Virus record (IMG/VR): IMGVR_UViG_3300022926_000006
Span: 1-64,000 of that record
Direction: 5' to 3' (one strand)
DNA from: a virus
DNA length: 64,000 bases
The position numbers were made by a program, and so were the translations under genes. Of this stretch, positions 6,889 to 16,305 are shown one piece after another. The notes under the pieces were generated by a model that saw nothing but the letters and a program-made list of their open reading frames with translations, was not told where the DNA came from and searched no databases. Every line of letters begins with the position of its first letter. Positions within the stretch are counted from its first letter, which is position 1.

Positions 6889-8412
6889 TTAAAAGTCTCC
6901 TTCATCATCTGGTTCTTCACCGTCTTGGTTTTGCGCGGCGACTTCTGCCTCCGCTGTTATCTGATTATTTATCTGTTCAATATCATCGTCTGTTTGCATC
7001 AGAATATTCTTACGCACCCATAATGCAGAGTAATATTGACCAACAAATTCTGTAGTATCACGCAACAGCGCAATTCGCTCTCTTAATATCTCTTGATTTT
7101 TAAGTTCTGTAAACTGATTATCTTTGATATAACTATAACGAATATCTTCTTTAATAACTTCCCAGTCTTCTTCAGTTAAAATATTTTTAAGTATTAACTG
7201 TGTGCGTAGTAAGTCTTGAAACAATTCATTAAACTTTTTACGCAAACGACCGACAAACTTTGTAAACTTTAACTCATCGCGATTAATCTCTGTTGCTCGA
7301 CCTAACTGAAATCCACTTTCAGGTTGCATACGAGACTGTGGTACGTTAAGTGCTAAGAACATCTTCTTCTTAAAATACTCAACATCTTCAATCTCACCGA
7401 GGTTCTGACCACCACCTAATGTTGTGATTTCAGTTCCTCTTCCACCTTCTCTTCGTGGCATCCAGAAGTCTTCTAACATGTTCATGAACTTACGGTCATC
7501 TTTGACTTCACCAGTATCTCCATCATAAACTAACTTATTTTTAAAGTTATTCATAATGTCTTTTAGATACTGTTCCGCCTTTTGCTTAGGTAAGTTGCCA
7601 ACATCTACATAGAATACTCTACGCTCAGGTGCCCTTGCAATACGATATACTACAAGTGCATCTTCCATCATTCTTAACTGATTAACAGGTTTAATTGCTT
7701 TATGTAAATAACCTAAAACAATATTATTATTTAAATCAGTTAAACCTGAAGGAACATATGTTACACTATCTTTTGTTAAAGCGACTGACGCCGCCTTTTT
7801 GATTTGTGCTATATTACCAATAACAGAACCTTCTGTATATAAGAAATATTCTCTTACACGTTTAATGTGTGCAATATTATCTTCCGATACATTTGCTTCA
7901 TCTTTCTCAACTTCGCGAACATACTTGATTGAGCGTGGATCAATAATTCGTAACTTTTGAATTCCGTCTTTTGTATTTTTAGTATCTACAACTTTATGAA
8001 AATAAAGTCTACCATCAACATACCAACGCTTAAACAACTCATGAGAACGCTTGTTAAAGTCAAGCATCTTCAGAATTTGTTTAAACTCTTCTCTAACTTT
8101 TTTCTTAACTGAATCCGATAAAGAAACATCATCTAATACAATATTAACAGACTGTTCTTCATCAGATACAATTGCTTCATTAATAATATCATCAATCGCC
8201 GCTTCGCACTCAGGATACATAGAAATTTCGCGGTACCTTTTAATAAGGTCCGCTTCATTCTTTGCTGAATAATCCTGATTGAGATACATACCATAAGCAC
8301 CACCGCTTACAGTTGATTGACCATCGTCCGGAGAAGGAAGAATAATGTCCTGCTTATTATTCTGAACCTCTCCGGGACGACCTATCTCAAATCCAAAAAG
8401 TTTGACTGCCAT
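6889..8412 (-). CDS. 20: portal vertex protein gp20
   Basis: A 507-residue portal protein (T4 gp20 is 524). It forms the dodecameric ring through which DNA is packaged and to which the neck attaches. Family marks include DLIKRYREISMYPECEAAID near the start, DDIINEAIVSDEE, and the central ALVVYRIARAPERRVFYVDV and LPRREGGRGTEITTLGGGQN-type segments. The C-terminus is acidic. A GGAGATAAA ribosome binding site precedes the ATG. It lies between tube gp19 and gp67, as in T4. Confidence 0.97.
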   Translation of the reverse strand: MAVKLFGFEIGRPGEVQNNKQDIILPSPDDGQSTVSGGAYGMYLNQDYSAKNEADLIKRYREISMYPECEAAIDDIINEAIVSDEEQSVNIVLDDVSLSDSVKKKVREEFKQILKMLDFNKRSHELFKRWYVDGRLYFHKVVDTKNTKDGIQKLRIIDPRSIKYVREVEKDEANVSEDNIAHIKRVREYFLYTEGSVIGNIAQIKKAASVALTKDSVTYVPSGLTDLNNNIVLGYLHKAIKPVNQLRMMEDALVVYRIARAPERRVFYVDVGNLPKQKAEQYLKDIMNNFKNKLVYDGDTGEVKDDRKFMNMLEDFWMPRREGGRGTEITTLGGGQNLGEIEDVEYFKKKMFLALNVPQSRMQPESGFQLGRATEINRDELKFTKFVGRLRKKFNELFQDLLRTQLILKNILTEEDWEVIKEDIRYSYIKDNQFTELKNQEILRERIALLRDTTEFVGQYYSALWVRKNILMQTDDDIEQINNQITAEAEVAAQNQDGEEPDDEGDF

Positions 8413-8454
8413 TTTATCTCCACTCTAACATATTATACAATACTTATATCAGTC

Positions 8455-9021
8455 TTAAATAGTGGTATCTGCGGTAGTATTACCACCACGACCACCAAGA
8501 CTTTCAAAGAATTGATAAGTAAATTCACAAGTAAACTCTGCAATTGCATCGTTTGTTCCAAAGTCAAGTGCAATCTCACCAATATTAGTAGGATATGCAT
8601 CTTTAATTATATATGACTTTAGAATAGCATCGTTTCTGTCTAAATGGTCTACTCGCAGGTCAACCAAATACTGTGAAGGTGAAACTTTACCTCTATTAGT
8701 GATTGGGTTGTTAATACCATTTTGCCAGATTTCTAATGCGTCACGAATTGCAAAAGAAGTATCGTTATATACTGTAATAGTCCATGGAGTGAAAGTTCTT
8801 TCACCGCCAAAGTTTACTACACGACCCCTATAGTTGACTGGTGTATTGCCGATAGTTGATCCAGGTAATGCGGCACCGCGACAGAGAAATTCTGCATCAC
8901 GTCCCGCGGCACCCGCAACCTCGCCTGTTACATAGTCAGGAAATGTAAGAGTAATCCTAAATTGGTTCGCTCTTGCACCGCCTCCTACCATACGGGATTT
9001 GAAGTCTGAAATTGTTGCCAT
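8455..9021 (-). CDS. 19: tail tube protein gp19
   Basis: A 188-residue tail tube subunit. The N-terminus has RANQFRITLTFPDYV, then AALPGSTIGNTPVNYRGR, and later WTITVYNDTSFAIRDALEIW, all typical of gp19 from marine T4-like phages. It polymerises on the baseplate through gp48 and gp54, inside the gp18 sheath. It lies directly after the sheath gene. Confidence 0.95.
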   Translation of the reverse strand: MATISDFKSRMVGGGARANQFRITLTFPDYVTGEVAGAAGRDAEFLCRGAALPGSTIGNTPVNYRGRVVNFGGERTFTPWTITVYNDTSFAIRDALEIWQNGINNPITNRGKVSPSQYLVDLRVDHLDRNDAILKSYIIKDAYPTNIGEIALDFGTNDAIAEFTCEFTYQFFESLGGRGGNTTADTTI

Positions 9022-9041
9022 TGTTTGCTCCTATTTTATCC

Positions 9042-9049
9042 TATTTATC
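9042..9049 (-). promoter_or_regulatory. late promoter-like box for gene 19
   Basis: GATAAATA on the minus strand, one mismatch from consensus, between genes 18 and 19 and 21 nt from the gene 19 start. Confidence 0.5.
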
Positions 9050-9051
9050 CC

Positions 9052-10962
9052 TTAAACGCCAGTCTCTTCAAAACTGATACCAGTTCTTGTTGCAACGAAT
9101 GTTAGTGTGATAAAGTTAATAGACCTTGCAGGTTTAATAAAGATATCTGCTCTAAACTCATTACCATCAATAACGGCAGGAGTATTGTTAGTTTCATCAC
9201 ATACGACTTTGAAATCGTAAATGCCCCTACGACCTTGGATATCACGCAAGAATGGTTCAACCAAGTTTCTGAAGTTTGCTCTAGTAAATGTATCGTTAAA
9301 TTCAAATAACTGGAACTTCGCCGCTGTTGCAATTGCTTTTTCTAGAATAATGAACAATCTGCGAACATTAATTCTATCGAATGCTGAAGGTGAAGTCAAC
9401 ATTGTTTTATCGCCAAACAAGACAACGCCTTGTCCAGGGAATGAAACAACAGGATTAACTTGCTTCTTATAGAGAGTATCTCTATCTGCTTTATTTGGTG
9501 AGTATGCCAAACGAACTGCATTTCTAATTTGACCACGCTGGAATCCAGCAGGTGAGAAGAATGGATCAGCAACTAAGTCTGTGCGTACACAACATCCAGC
9601 AACATCGCCGTTTAATGGAATGTAACGATATACATCGCTGTAACGGTCATATTGATATTTCCATCCAGAGTCCATTACTGCAAATGATGAGTTGATATTT
9701 GCAGATACATTTCTAAAGTCTACAATATCGGTTGCCGCTGTAATTGAAGTTGCGTCAGCAAGTTCTGGTGATAAGAATACCATACAGTCCTTACGAATTT
9801 CTGCAACATTGTCTACGACCCACTTAGCAACTACACCTGATGCAGGTCCAACTGGAATAAGCGAAACATCATAGAGTTCATCGTTTGCAAAGTGTGTATA
9901 AGCAGTCTGCAATTCACCGTCTGTTGGTGTATTATCATTTGTACCACCTGATAGTGATGCATAATCTGGTTTTCTAGATGTATGTGTAAACGCATTTGAA
10001 AGTAGACCGGTAGCGGCACCAACGTCTGCATCTAATTCACTGTGATTTCCAGCAAACCAAATGTAAGCAGAGTATTGATTAATATACTCTACAAAGTAAT
10101 TAACAGTTCCATCAGATTTCTTAGCGTCTGATGCAACAGAGAGATTTGAGAATTTCTCAAGTACTGTGTTTGCTGTACCTGTAATATCTCCTGATTGGTC
10201 GACAATGATAATATGAATTTCATCGCCCGAACCACCTCTGGCAGTTGCTTGTACTGATGTTCCTGGAGGACCATCAAAATCTGCATGATAGAACCATCTT
10301 GCTTCTACATTAACAGGTACCGATGTTCCATCAACAATAGCGGTAAGACCAGTAGTCTTTCCCTTTTCTCTGATAGTAAGTGTGTTTGTTGAAATTCCAA
10401 CAATCTCATATTCTGTGCTATGACCAGTAAATACTACTAAGTCACCGATAATGAGGTCTGTTGCTGATACAACATCAACTGTAGTTGCACCAATTGCGTT
10501 TGATGTTGTTACAGTTGTGATTGCAGTTTTTGAAAAAGCGTCTGCATTCTGACACAATGAAACTCTTAATGAGTTACCAAGTGTGCCTGGATACTTCGCC
10601 GCCCACTCACCTGCTCCAGATGCGATTGCTGATGCACCTAGATTATCATAATGTGTGCTATTTTTAATTAGAAAACCAGTTGAACTGGTAGCGTTTAGAT
10701 TTCCTGTTTCCGCTCTAACTACTTGTAAGTTAGAACCGTAAGACAAAAAGTTTGCCGCAGTAAAGAAGTAGGTATATGTTTCAGCATTTGGTTCACCGAA
10801 AACGGAAACCAATTCATTCTCTGAAGAAATATTGATTACTTCATCTACAGGTCCCCATTGGAATACACCCGCAAAGGCACCTGGAGAGGTTGCTACTGCT
10901 GGCACAACCTGTGTCAAGTCGATTTCTCGTACTAGAACGCCTGGTGAAAGTTGAAATGCCAT
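9052..10962 (-). CDS. 18: contractile tail sheath protein gp18
   Basis: A 636-residue sheath subunit (T4 gp18 is 659). The start MAFQLSPGVLVREIDLTQVVPAVATSPGAF is the classic gp18 N-terminus that forms inter-subunit links, and the end has the conserved RDIQGRRGIYDFKVVCDETN and INFITLTFVATRTG elements. The variable middle domains lie on the outside of the sheath. Read with tube gp19 downstream and terminase upstream, as in T4. A late promoter lies at 11010-11017. Confidence 0.97.
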   Translation of the reverse strand: MAFQLSPGVLVREIDLTQVVPAVATSPGAFAGVFQWGPVDEVINISSENELVSVFGEPNAETYTYFFTAANFLSYGSNLQVVRAETGNLNATSSTGFLIKNSTHYDNLGASAIASGAGEWAAKYPGTLGNSLRVSLCQNADAFSKTAITTVTTSNAIGATTVDVVSATDLIIGDLVVFTGHSTEYEIVGISTNTLTIREKGKTTGLTAIVDGTSVPVNVEARWFYHADFDGPPGTSVQATARGGSGDEIHIIIVDQSGDITGTANTVLEKFSNLSVASDAKKSDGTVNYFVEYINQYSAYIWFAGNHSELDADVGAATGLLSNAFTHTSRKPDYASLSGGTNDNTPTDGELQTAYTHFANDELYDVSLIPVGPASGVVAKWVVDNVAEIRKDCMVFLSPELADATSITAATDIVDFRNVSANINSSFAVMDSGWKYQYDRYSDVYRYIPLNGDVAGCCVRTDLVADPFFSPAGFQRGQIRNAVRLAYSPNKADRDTLYKKQVNPVVSFPGQGVVLFGDKTMLTSPSAFDRINVRRLFIILEKAIATAAKFQLFEFNDTFTRANFRNLVEPFLRDIQGRRGIYDFKVVCDETNNTPAVIDGNEFRADIFIKPARSINFITLTFVATRTGISFEETGV

Positions 10963-11009
10963 TTTTATTTACTCCCGTATATTTTTTAAGTCAATAGTCA
11001 TTGTATGAA

Positions 11010-11017
11010 TATTTATA
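11010..11017 (-). promoter_or_regulatory. late promoter for gene 18
   Basis: Exact TATAAATA on the minus strand, 48 nt upstream of the sheath gene; a GGGAG ribosome binding site lies between. Confidence 0.8.
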
Positions 11018-11039
11018 ATATCTAATTTCTTCGAAACTG

Positions 11040-12665
11040 CTACCATGCACCTTCGTCTACAATGACCCACCTGTCGCCTTGAGTATCTACAAAAGATGTT
11101 TCCACATCATTCACTCCATCAGCGATATAACCAAAAGGTGTTAATTCATCCTCTAACATTTGCATCTTATCGCGATACAATTTCATTCGAATATCATTGT
11201 CGGTCAATTCTTTGAAATATGGTTGTCCGGATAACCAAGCAAACATCACCAAACACATTGCTAAATCGTCATGACTACCTTCTTCTGCTTCGTAAGAACC
11301 TTTCTTAGCGATAAAAGTTGATAGTTCATTTATTATATCAAAATCTTGTATAACAAATTTTTCTTCTTCAACTAGAGATTTTAGATTACTACAACCAAGT
11401 CTTTTTAATTGCGCTGTAGTACGCACACCCATATTGTTCTGTGTGCCAAATCCTCCACCTACTATTTGTCCTGCTCTTCCCTTCCATGTTGTGGAAAGTA
11501 AGTTTTCATATTCTACTTCATTATTTAGAATATCCGCGACTTGTTGACCTATATCGTTGACTTCTACTAGAATGTATGCGTTATTATAATGTGTACCCAT
11601 CTTATTAATAATTGTGGGATACATCATAGGAGTAATTTCATTACTCTTATACTTACAAACGACTTTGAAAGGCATCTCTGTAACATCTATCACTACAAAC
11701 GCGCTGTAGTCTAAACCTACGCCTCTTGAAACGTCAACAGTCATAACATATGTACGTTCTGGTTGCGCCTCTTCATAGACGCTTAATCCTTCTTTATTGT
11801 AATTTGGTGTCTTATATGCTAGATTTCTTAGTGCATTAGGATTAATAAGTGTATTCGATGAACCTAAAAACTCACACTCAAACTCTTGACGCCACTGTTC
11901 TTCAGAGGTGTTCTTAATAGTCTCTTCTCTAAATCTTTGTCCTCGTCCAGGAATATCATTCCACTGAACTTCAATAGGCACATAAGAACTTCGACCTTCT
12001 TCAGCATCAACCCACATCTTATAAAATTGGTTCATGCCTTTAGGTGTAGACACTACCATTACTTTAGTGCTTTTACCAGAAGTGATAGTAGGATAAACAG
12101 ACTTAAAGAATTCATCTGCTAAATTGAATGGAACGAACGCAAATTCATCCAAGAATACTAAGTTAAATGATCCACCACGAACTGCAGATGATGATGTTGC
12201 TGATGCTACAATTTTAGAACCATTTTCTAATTCAATAGAACCTTTGTTCCATACTTTAACACCTAACTGTAACCAAGGAGGTAGTGCTTCATATGACATA
12301 TGAATTTTTGCAAGCAAGTCTCTTGCAAGTGCGCCTTTGTTCGCGAGAATAGCACAGTTTACAGTAGGATTGAATAATGCAAACCACAAAATGTATGAAC
12401 ACACTGTAGTTGATTTACCTGACTGTCTAGGTATCTTACAAATTGAAAATCTGTTCTTGTGAAATGTTTTAACCATCTTCTTTTGAAATGGATACATTTC
12501 AAATGGTACAAAACCCTCATCAAGATTAACAATCTTAATATAATTAATAATAAAGTACTCCGGGTCTTTAGAACATTTGATATACTCTTCAATCTGTTCT
12601 TTAGTAAACTGTTCTTGTACGTTTACTTTTTTAAGATTAGGATTACCTAAATAATTATCACTCAT
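11040..12665 (-). CDS. 17: terminase large subunit gp17
   Basis: A 541-residue DNA packaging motor. The ATPase half has a Walker A-type loop CKIPRQSGKST (about 76-86), Walker B LVFLDEFAF (169-177) and a coupling motif VVSTPKG. The nuclease half begins at VMTVDVSRGVGLDYS, whose Asp residues bind metal for headful cutting. It docks on portal gp20 and works with small subunit gp16, coded just upstream. It overlaps the preceding 85-residue gene by eight bases. Confidence 0.97.
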   Translation of the reverse strand: MSDNYLGNPNLKKVNVQEQFTKEQIEEYIKCSKDPEYFIINYIKIVNLDEGFVPFEMYPFQKKMVKTFHKNRFSICKIPRQSGKSTTVCSYILWFALFNPTVNCAILANKGALARDLLAKIHMSYEALPPWLQLGVKVWNKGSIELENGSKIVASATSSSAVRGGSFNLVFLDEFAFVPFNLADEFFKSVYPTITSGKSTKVMVVSTPKGMNQFYKMWVDAEEGRSSYVPIEVQWNDIPGRGQRFREETIKNTSEEQWRQEFECEFLGSSNTLINPNALRNLAYKTPNYNKEGLSVYEEAQPERTYVMTVDVSRGVGLDYSAFVVIDVTEMPFKVVCKYKSNEITPMMYPTIINKMGTHYNNAYILVEVNDIGQQVADILNNEVEYENLLSTTWKGRAGQIVGGGFGTQNNMGVRTTAQLKRLGCSNLKSLVEEEKFVIQDFDIINELSTFIAKKGSYEAEEGSHDDLAMCLVMFAWLSGQPYFKELTDNDIRMKLYRDKMQMLEDELTPFGYIADGVNDVETSFVDTQGDRWVIVDEGAW

Positions 12666-12915
12666 TTATAATCTTCTGTAATACAACTTCAAATTGGTCA
12701 ATCTTTAATGTACGATTTGGCCAATAGATATAATCTTTATCTGGATTTGCTTTTAAGTTATTTAAAAGCGGTACAACTGCTTCATGCAGTTTTTTTACTT
12801 TTGCTTGTAGTTTTGCTACCTCTTCTGTTGATGATGTTGCAGTCTGTGCTAATTGTTGTACTGCTTCTAGTTCATTTTCATCTACAGCGGTGAAACCAAA
12901 ATCGAAATCACTCAT
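12658..12915 (-). CDS. small conserved protein between terminase genes
   Basis: An 85-residue protein wedged between the terminase small and large subunit genes and overlapping both by eight bases. It has a central heptad-like helix (EEVAKLQAKVKKLHEAVVPL) followed by a short motif with YIYWPNRTLKIDQF. Similar small WPNR proteins occur at this place in marine T4-like phages. Tight coupling suggests a role in packaging, but no function is known to me. Confidence 0.75.
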   Translation of the reverse strand: MSDFDFGFTAVDENELEAVQQLAQTATSSTEEVAKLQAKVKKLHEAVVPLLNNLKANPDKDYIYWPNRTLKIDQFEVVLQKIINE

Positions 12916-13354
12916 GGTCGATTACCTTTATATCTTTTGTGTCACCTTGAAGTAACTTTTGCAACTCTGCGGTTGATCCAACAAATAATGCGTTTGTTAC
13001 ATTTGTAGGTGCATCTTCTTTATCTACTTTTTTTAAGTCTTTCATATTTTTTTGAAGTCTCATCAAGTCTTGAGTTACATCACTAACTGTTTTAATTAAC
13101 TGTCCAGCAACCTCATATGAACGAGGATTCTCTGCTTCTCTTGCAAGTTGTAGAATTCCTTCTATTGCAGTATTACCCTTTTCTATAAGTAAGTGAAAAT
13201 TTTGTCTCGCCACCTCATAATCGGCATCGGCATCAGATAAATCTAGACTAGGTGCATCGACATGGGTTGAGGGTAAGTGTTTAGTATCGCTTTCTATTAT
13301 TTCTCCGGCAACATCAAACAAGTCATTTAGTTTTGTATTCACTTTATCATTCAT
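12908..13354 (-). CDS. 16: terminase small subunit gp16
   Basis: A 148-residue protein with the central helical hairpin of gp16-type small terminases: YEVARQNFHLLIEKGNTAIE then LQLAREAENPRSYEVAGQLI and VSDVTQDLMRLQKNMKDL. These coiled coils build the ring that recognises DNA and regulates the gp17 motor. The N-terminus has the acidic patch DLSDADADYE that precedes the core in relatives. It is followed closely by the 85-residue gene and gp17. Confidence 0.9.
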   Translation of the reverse strand: MNDKVNTKLNDLFDVAGEIIESDTKHLPSTHVDAPSLDLSDADADYEVARQNFHLLIEKGNTAIEGILQLAREAENPRSYEVAGQLIKTVSDVTQDLMRLQKNMKDLKKVDKEDAPTNVTNALFVGSTAELQKLLQGDTKDIKVIDHE

Positions 13355-13364
13355 ATTATTATCT

Positions 13365-13736
13365 CTACTGTTGAGTAAATCCGCTTACTTTTTTCAACGT
13401 AATGGTTACTGTTCCATCTTCAATCGTAACTCTGATATCTTTTCCTGGTTCTGCGGATAACCCTAATTGACCTGTGTTAACAATTGAACCAACACCTGGA
13501 CCACTAAATGAAAAAACTGGAGTTGTATTTGGGGTGGTCACACGTTCTATCAAAACGTCACCAACATTATTATCATAGTCAATTTGAAGAATAATACACT
13601 CTGGGTCTACTGCAGTTTCATCTCTACCTAGAGAGTCCACATCTAAGTCAAAGTCTACTGTTCCAACTGTAAAATCTCCAGAAACTGTGAATGTTGCTCT
13701 AGTTGCAGATGTGTTTAAAATAGTTTTAGTTGCCAT
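13365..13736 (-). CDS. small beta-rich virion protein candidate
   Basis: A 123-residue Thr/Val/Asp-rich protein predicted to be mostly beta strand. It resembles the 118-residue protein at 4619-4975 in its last 25 residues and general composition. It sits between tail terminator gp15 and terminase gp16 in a tightly packed head and neck operon. No enzyme motif is visible. A structural role is inferred. Confidence 0.6.
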   Translation of the reverse strand: MATKTILNTSATRATFTVSGDFTVGTVDFDLDVDSLGRDETAVDPECIILQIDYDNNVGDVLIERVTTPNTTPVFSFSGPGVGSIVNTGQLGLSAEPGKDIRVTIEDGTVTITLKKVSGFTQQ

Positions 13737-13747
13737 TATTTAAAATC

Positions 13748-14515
13748 CTATGTCTGTGGATCATCTGTCCACACTTCACTAAATCCAAAGTCATCATCTG
13801 CTTCTGCAGATGTTGGGTTAGGTGTTGCTTCATATCTAGTATTTACTAGAGTTGATGTAGGGGCGTCAAGATAATTATCAATTTTAACTTTCTTAATAAC
13901 TCCTTGCTCATATACAGGTCCATAAAAATTAACTTTAGTTGTAAATGATAAAGTATATATGATACTTCTACGAGTAGCAAAATCTCCCTCATAATCATCC
14001 TCATATGTAAGTGAGTCCATAATTAAAGGAAAGTCATCTTTAATACCCATTTCAGGAACAGCATTAATAGTTAATGTAAATGCTGGTGTGAAAAAAGGAA
14101 TAATTTGCTCAACAATCTGTAAAGCATCTTCTTGATTTTTTGCCATCACAAATAGTGAAAAATTAATATTATATGGAACAGAAAAGTATTGTTTTTTCAA
14201 TCCATTTGTTACGGAATCGTCTACTTTTTTAAGTACATTTAATTTATTAACCTTACGTTGGGAATCATAGTTAAATCCTGTAATCTCAAATCCCATTCTA
14301 GGAAGAGTTAACTGTATAGGTGAGTTTCCTGTTGGGTCTTCATACAGTCTTGCTAAGAACTTTGCTTTAGGTCCATATGCTAAAGGCACCCGCATTGACT
14401 GTAATGCAGTTCCACTTGAATCCGGTCTTCTTACATGTATATCATTAAACACACTACCAAACGCAACAACAGTTCGTCTAATAGTCTCATGATAAAAGTG
14501 TGATTGTCCTAACAT
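13748..14515 (-). CDS. 15: tail sheath stabiliser / completion protein gp15
   Basis: A 255-residue protein (T4 gp15 is 272) that caps the finished tail as a hexamer and joins it to the neck. Family marks are the start GQSHFYHETIRRTVVAFGSV, the segment LPRMGFEITGFNYDSQRKVN and the C-terminal SLTYEDDYEGDFATRRSI. Its start shares one base with the stop of gene 14 (TAATG), a translational coupling. Confidence 0.95.
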   Translation of the reverse strand: MLGQSHFYHETIRRTVVAFGSVFNDIHVRRPDSSGTALQSMRVPLAYGPKAKFLARLYEDPTGNSPIQLTLPRMGFEITGFNYDSQRKVNKLNVLKKVDDSVTNGLKKQYFSVPYNINFSLFVMAKNQEDALQIVEQIIPFFTPAFTLTINAVPEMGIKDDFPLIMDSLTYEDDYEGDFATRRSIIYTLSFTTKVNFYGPVYEQGVIKKVKIDNYLDAPTSTLVNTRYEATPNPTSAEADDDFGFSEVWTDDPQT

Positions 14516-15267
14516 TATCTTTGTACCTCACCAAATGGGTTTGAAACACTAAAGTCAATAATATCATCAGCAGATAATCCAAAATCATAATTTTGTGAAC
14601 TAGGCACAATTGTTGCTAAGTTATAATCTTCTTTAATGAGTTTAAATCCGTCTTCAAGTAGTATAGAACCTGATGCATCTTCAAGTCTCAATTCATATTC
14701 AAATGCATTTGAACTATATGTAGTTTCAATTGCGTCAATCGCGGCAACACCTGTGTCAAGTGCTTCGTTACTATAAATGAATTGTTCTACATCTAATCTA
14801 TATGTGTATATTTGATTTAACTGATAGAATATATTTTCATGTTCAACAAACTTAATTTCAAACAAACTATTTGTCAATGGAAACCATAGCAAGTCTCCTT
14901 CATTAGGGCGACCTTCTACAATCAAAGATGCGTTATTATCTACCTCTGTCGTCCATCGCGACTTAACAACAACAAAACTAGCACGGTCACGAATTTCAAC
15001 ACCAAACTTAGATAAGAAGTCACCTTCACCCTCAAACCCATCCACAGACTGTAAATACATTTCAATTGGATGTGCCGATGTAAATTTTGATAATCCATCT
15101 TCTGTAAAGATAGTATCTTCATTAACAAGTGTGCGCGGAATATAGTGAACATCGAAACCATATATTTTAATCGCCTCTGTATAGAGACTTTCAATTAAAG
15201 TTTGCTCTGTTGAATAACCTGTACTATCTAATCCGCCGCCTTGGTCGAAATACGCATTAAGTGCCAT
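14515..15267 (-). CDS. 14: neck protein gp14
   Basis: A 250-residue neck protein (T4 gp14 is 256). It begins LNAYFDQGGGLDSTGYSTEQ and contains GFDVHYIPRTLVNEDTIF and the ending SADDIIDFSVSNPFGEVQR, all typical. With gp13 it forms the connector between the packaged head and the gp15-capped tail. It is coupled to gene 15 through a TAATG overlap. Confidence 0.95.
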   Translation of the reverse strand: MALNAYFDQGGGLDSTGYSTEQTLIESLYTEAIKIYGFDVHYIPRTLVNEDTIFTEDGLSKFTSAHPIEMYLQSVDGFEGEGDFLSKFGVEIRDRASFVVVKSRWTTEVDNNASLIVEGRPNEGDLLWFPLTNSLFEIKFVEHENIFYQLNQIYTYRLDVEQFIYSNEALDTGVAAIDAIETTYSSNAFEYELRLEDASGSILLEDGFKLIKEDYNLATIVPSSQNYDFGLSADDIIDFSVSNPFGEVQR

Positions 15268-15271
15268 ATTG

Positions 15272-16216
15272 TTATCCTGTCATAAAGTCTACTGGTAACT
15301 CATATCTCAAAGACATTTCTTCTTCAATCTTTTCGATTTCGGTTTGTGCTTCTTGCATGATACGAACACCATCAAGTGTAACGCCTCCGGGCATTTGCAC
15401 ACCAGCAAACTTACTTAAATTATTACCCCATTGTAATTTAATTAGCGCGGTTAAATATTTTTTAAGAAACATATCATTATAAACATCATTATATGTTGTT
15501 GGGTCTAGAATTCTATATGCTTCAAAAATAATATACTGGTCTGGTAGAATTTGTTGTTCCCAATCCATATCAACATAAATTCTATCTGTATGTCTATTAA
15601 ATCTAACTGATTGCTGTCCAACCAACATCTCATTCAATAATGAAATATGATTTTGTATCATGTTATAGTATATTACAGAAGTTGACGCAAAGTCAAAAAC
15701 TTCATTTAACCGCAATTGATAACGAACATCAAACATATCTAATGAAGATGCATTACCAAATGGAAATACTCTAACCACTCCGGTGATAGCATCAGTTACA
15801 GGAACATAACCATTCTTCATATCACCAGCAACAATTGTAGTAACTGTGTCTGTTGCGCCTGATACTGCACCTGTAATTGTCTCTGCAGGTGTATAGTCAC
15901 CAAGTTCATATCTTACACGAATTGTGGTTGCTGTAGGTTTATCAAAAACAAATGATGTTGCGCCGCTAGTTGAACCGGTTAATTTTTCATTTGCTGAAAA
16001 CTGTGCGCTGTTAGACACAGTAAGAGTGGTGGCGGTTACTTTATGCTTTAAATAAGTCTTTTCTACACCGTCAAAATGATATTCCTGAAAGAACTGAAGT
16101 GCTTCATCAGTTCTATCATCAATCTGGTCTGTTGACACATTAATGTCAATGACACCCTTACCTAAACGGCGCAGTGCATATTCTTGTAAGTCGCTTCTGC
16201 TTGCTGGATTTGCCAT
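15272..16216 (-). CDS. 13: neck protein gp13
   Basis: A 314-residue neck protein (T4 gp13 is 309). The start RSDLQEYALRRLGKGVIDIN and the MDWEQQILPDQYIIFEAYR segment are family marks. Residues about 65-130 hold an inserted beta module with two copies of a GETITGxxSGA-type motif, also seen in gp8 and gp7. Its translation seems gated: the GGAG site (16227-16230) is buried in one arm of a 13-bp hairpin whose loop holds the start of the late transcript. Confidence 0.93.
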   Translation of the reverse strand: MANPASRSDLQEYALRRLGKGVIDINVSTDQIDDRTDEALQFFQEYHFDGVEKTYLKHKVTATTLTVSNSAQFSANEKLTGSTSGATSFVFDKPTATTIRVRYELGDYTPAETITGAVSGATDTVTTIVAGDMKNGYVPVTDAITGVVRVFPFGNASSLDMFDVRYQLRLNEVFDFASTSVIYYNMIQNHISLLNEMLVGQQSVRFNRHTDRIYVDMDWEQQILPDQYIIFEAYRILDPTTYNDVYNDMFLKKYLTALIKLQWGNNLSKFAGVQMPGGVTLDGVRIMQEAQTEIEKIEEEMSLRYELPVDFMTG

Positions 16217-16223
16217 ATAAAAA

Positions 16224-16270
16224 AATCTCCAAGGTATCTATGTTCTAATAGTATTTATACCTTGGAGATT
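16224..16270 (-). promoter_or_regulatory. hairpin with embedded late promoter gating gene 13
   Basis: A perfect 13-bp inverted repeat, AATCTCCAAGGTA (16224-16236) and TACCTTGGAGATT (16258-16270). The minus-strand TATAAATA (16252-16259) overlaps the first arm, and the predicted RNA start (about 16246) lies in the loop. The second arm holds the gene 13 Shine-Dalgarno GGAG, 10 nt from the ATG. RNA reading through from upstream folds and hides GGAG; RNA from the internal promoter lacks the first arm and leaves it free. A run of seven T after the stem means it may also terminate upstream transcripts. Confidence 0.8.
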
Positions 16271-16305
16271 ATTGAGTTTTATTATTATGGTGTTTTTATT
16301 ATTGT

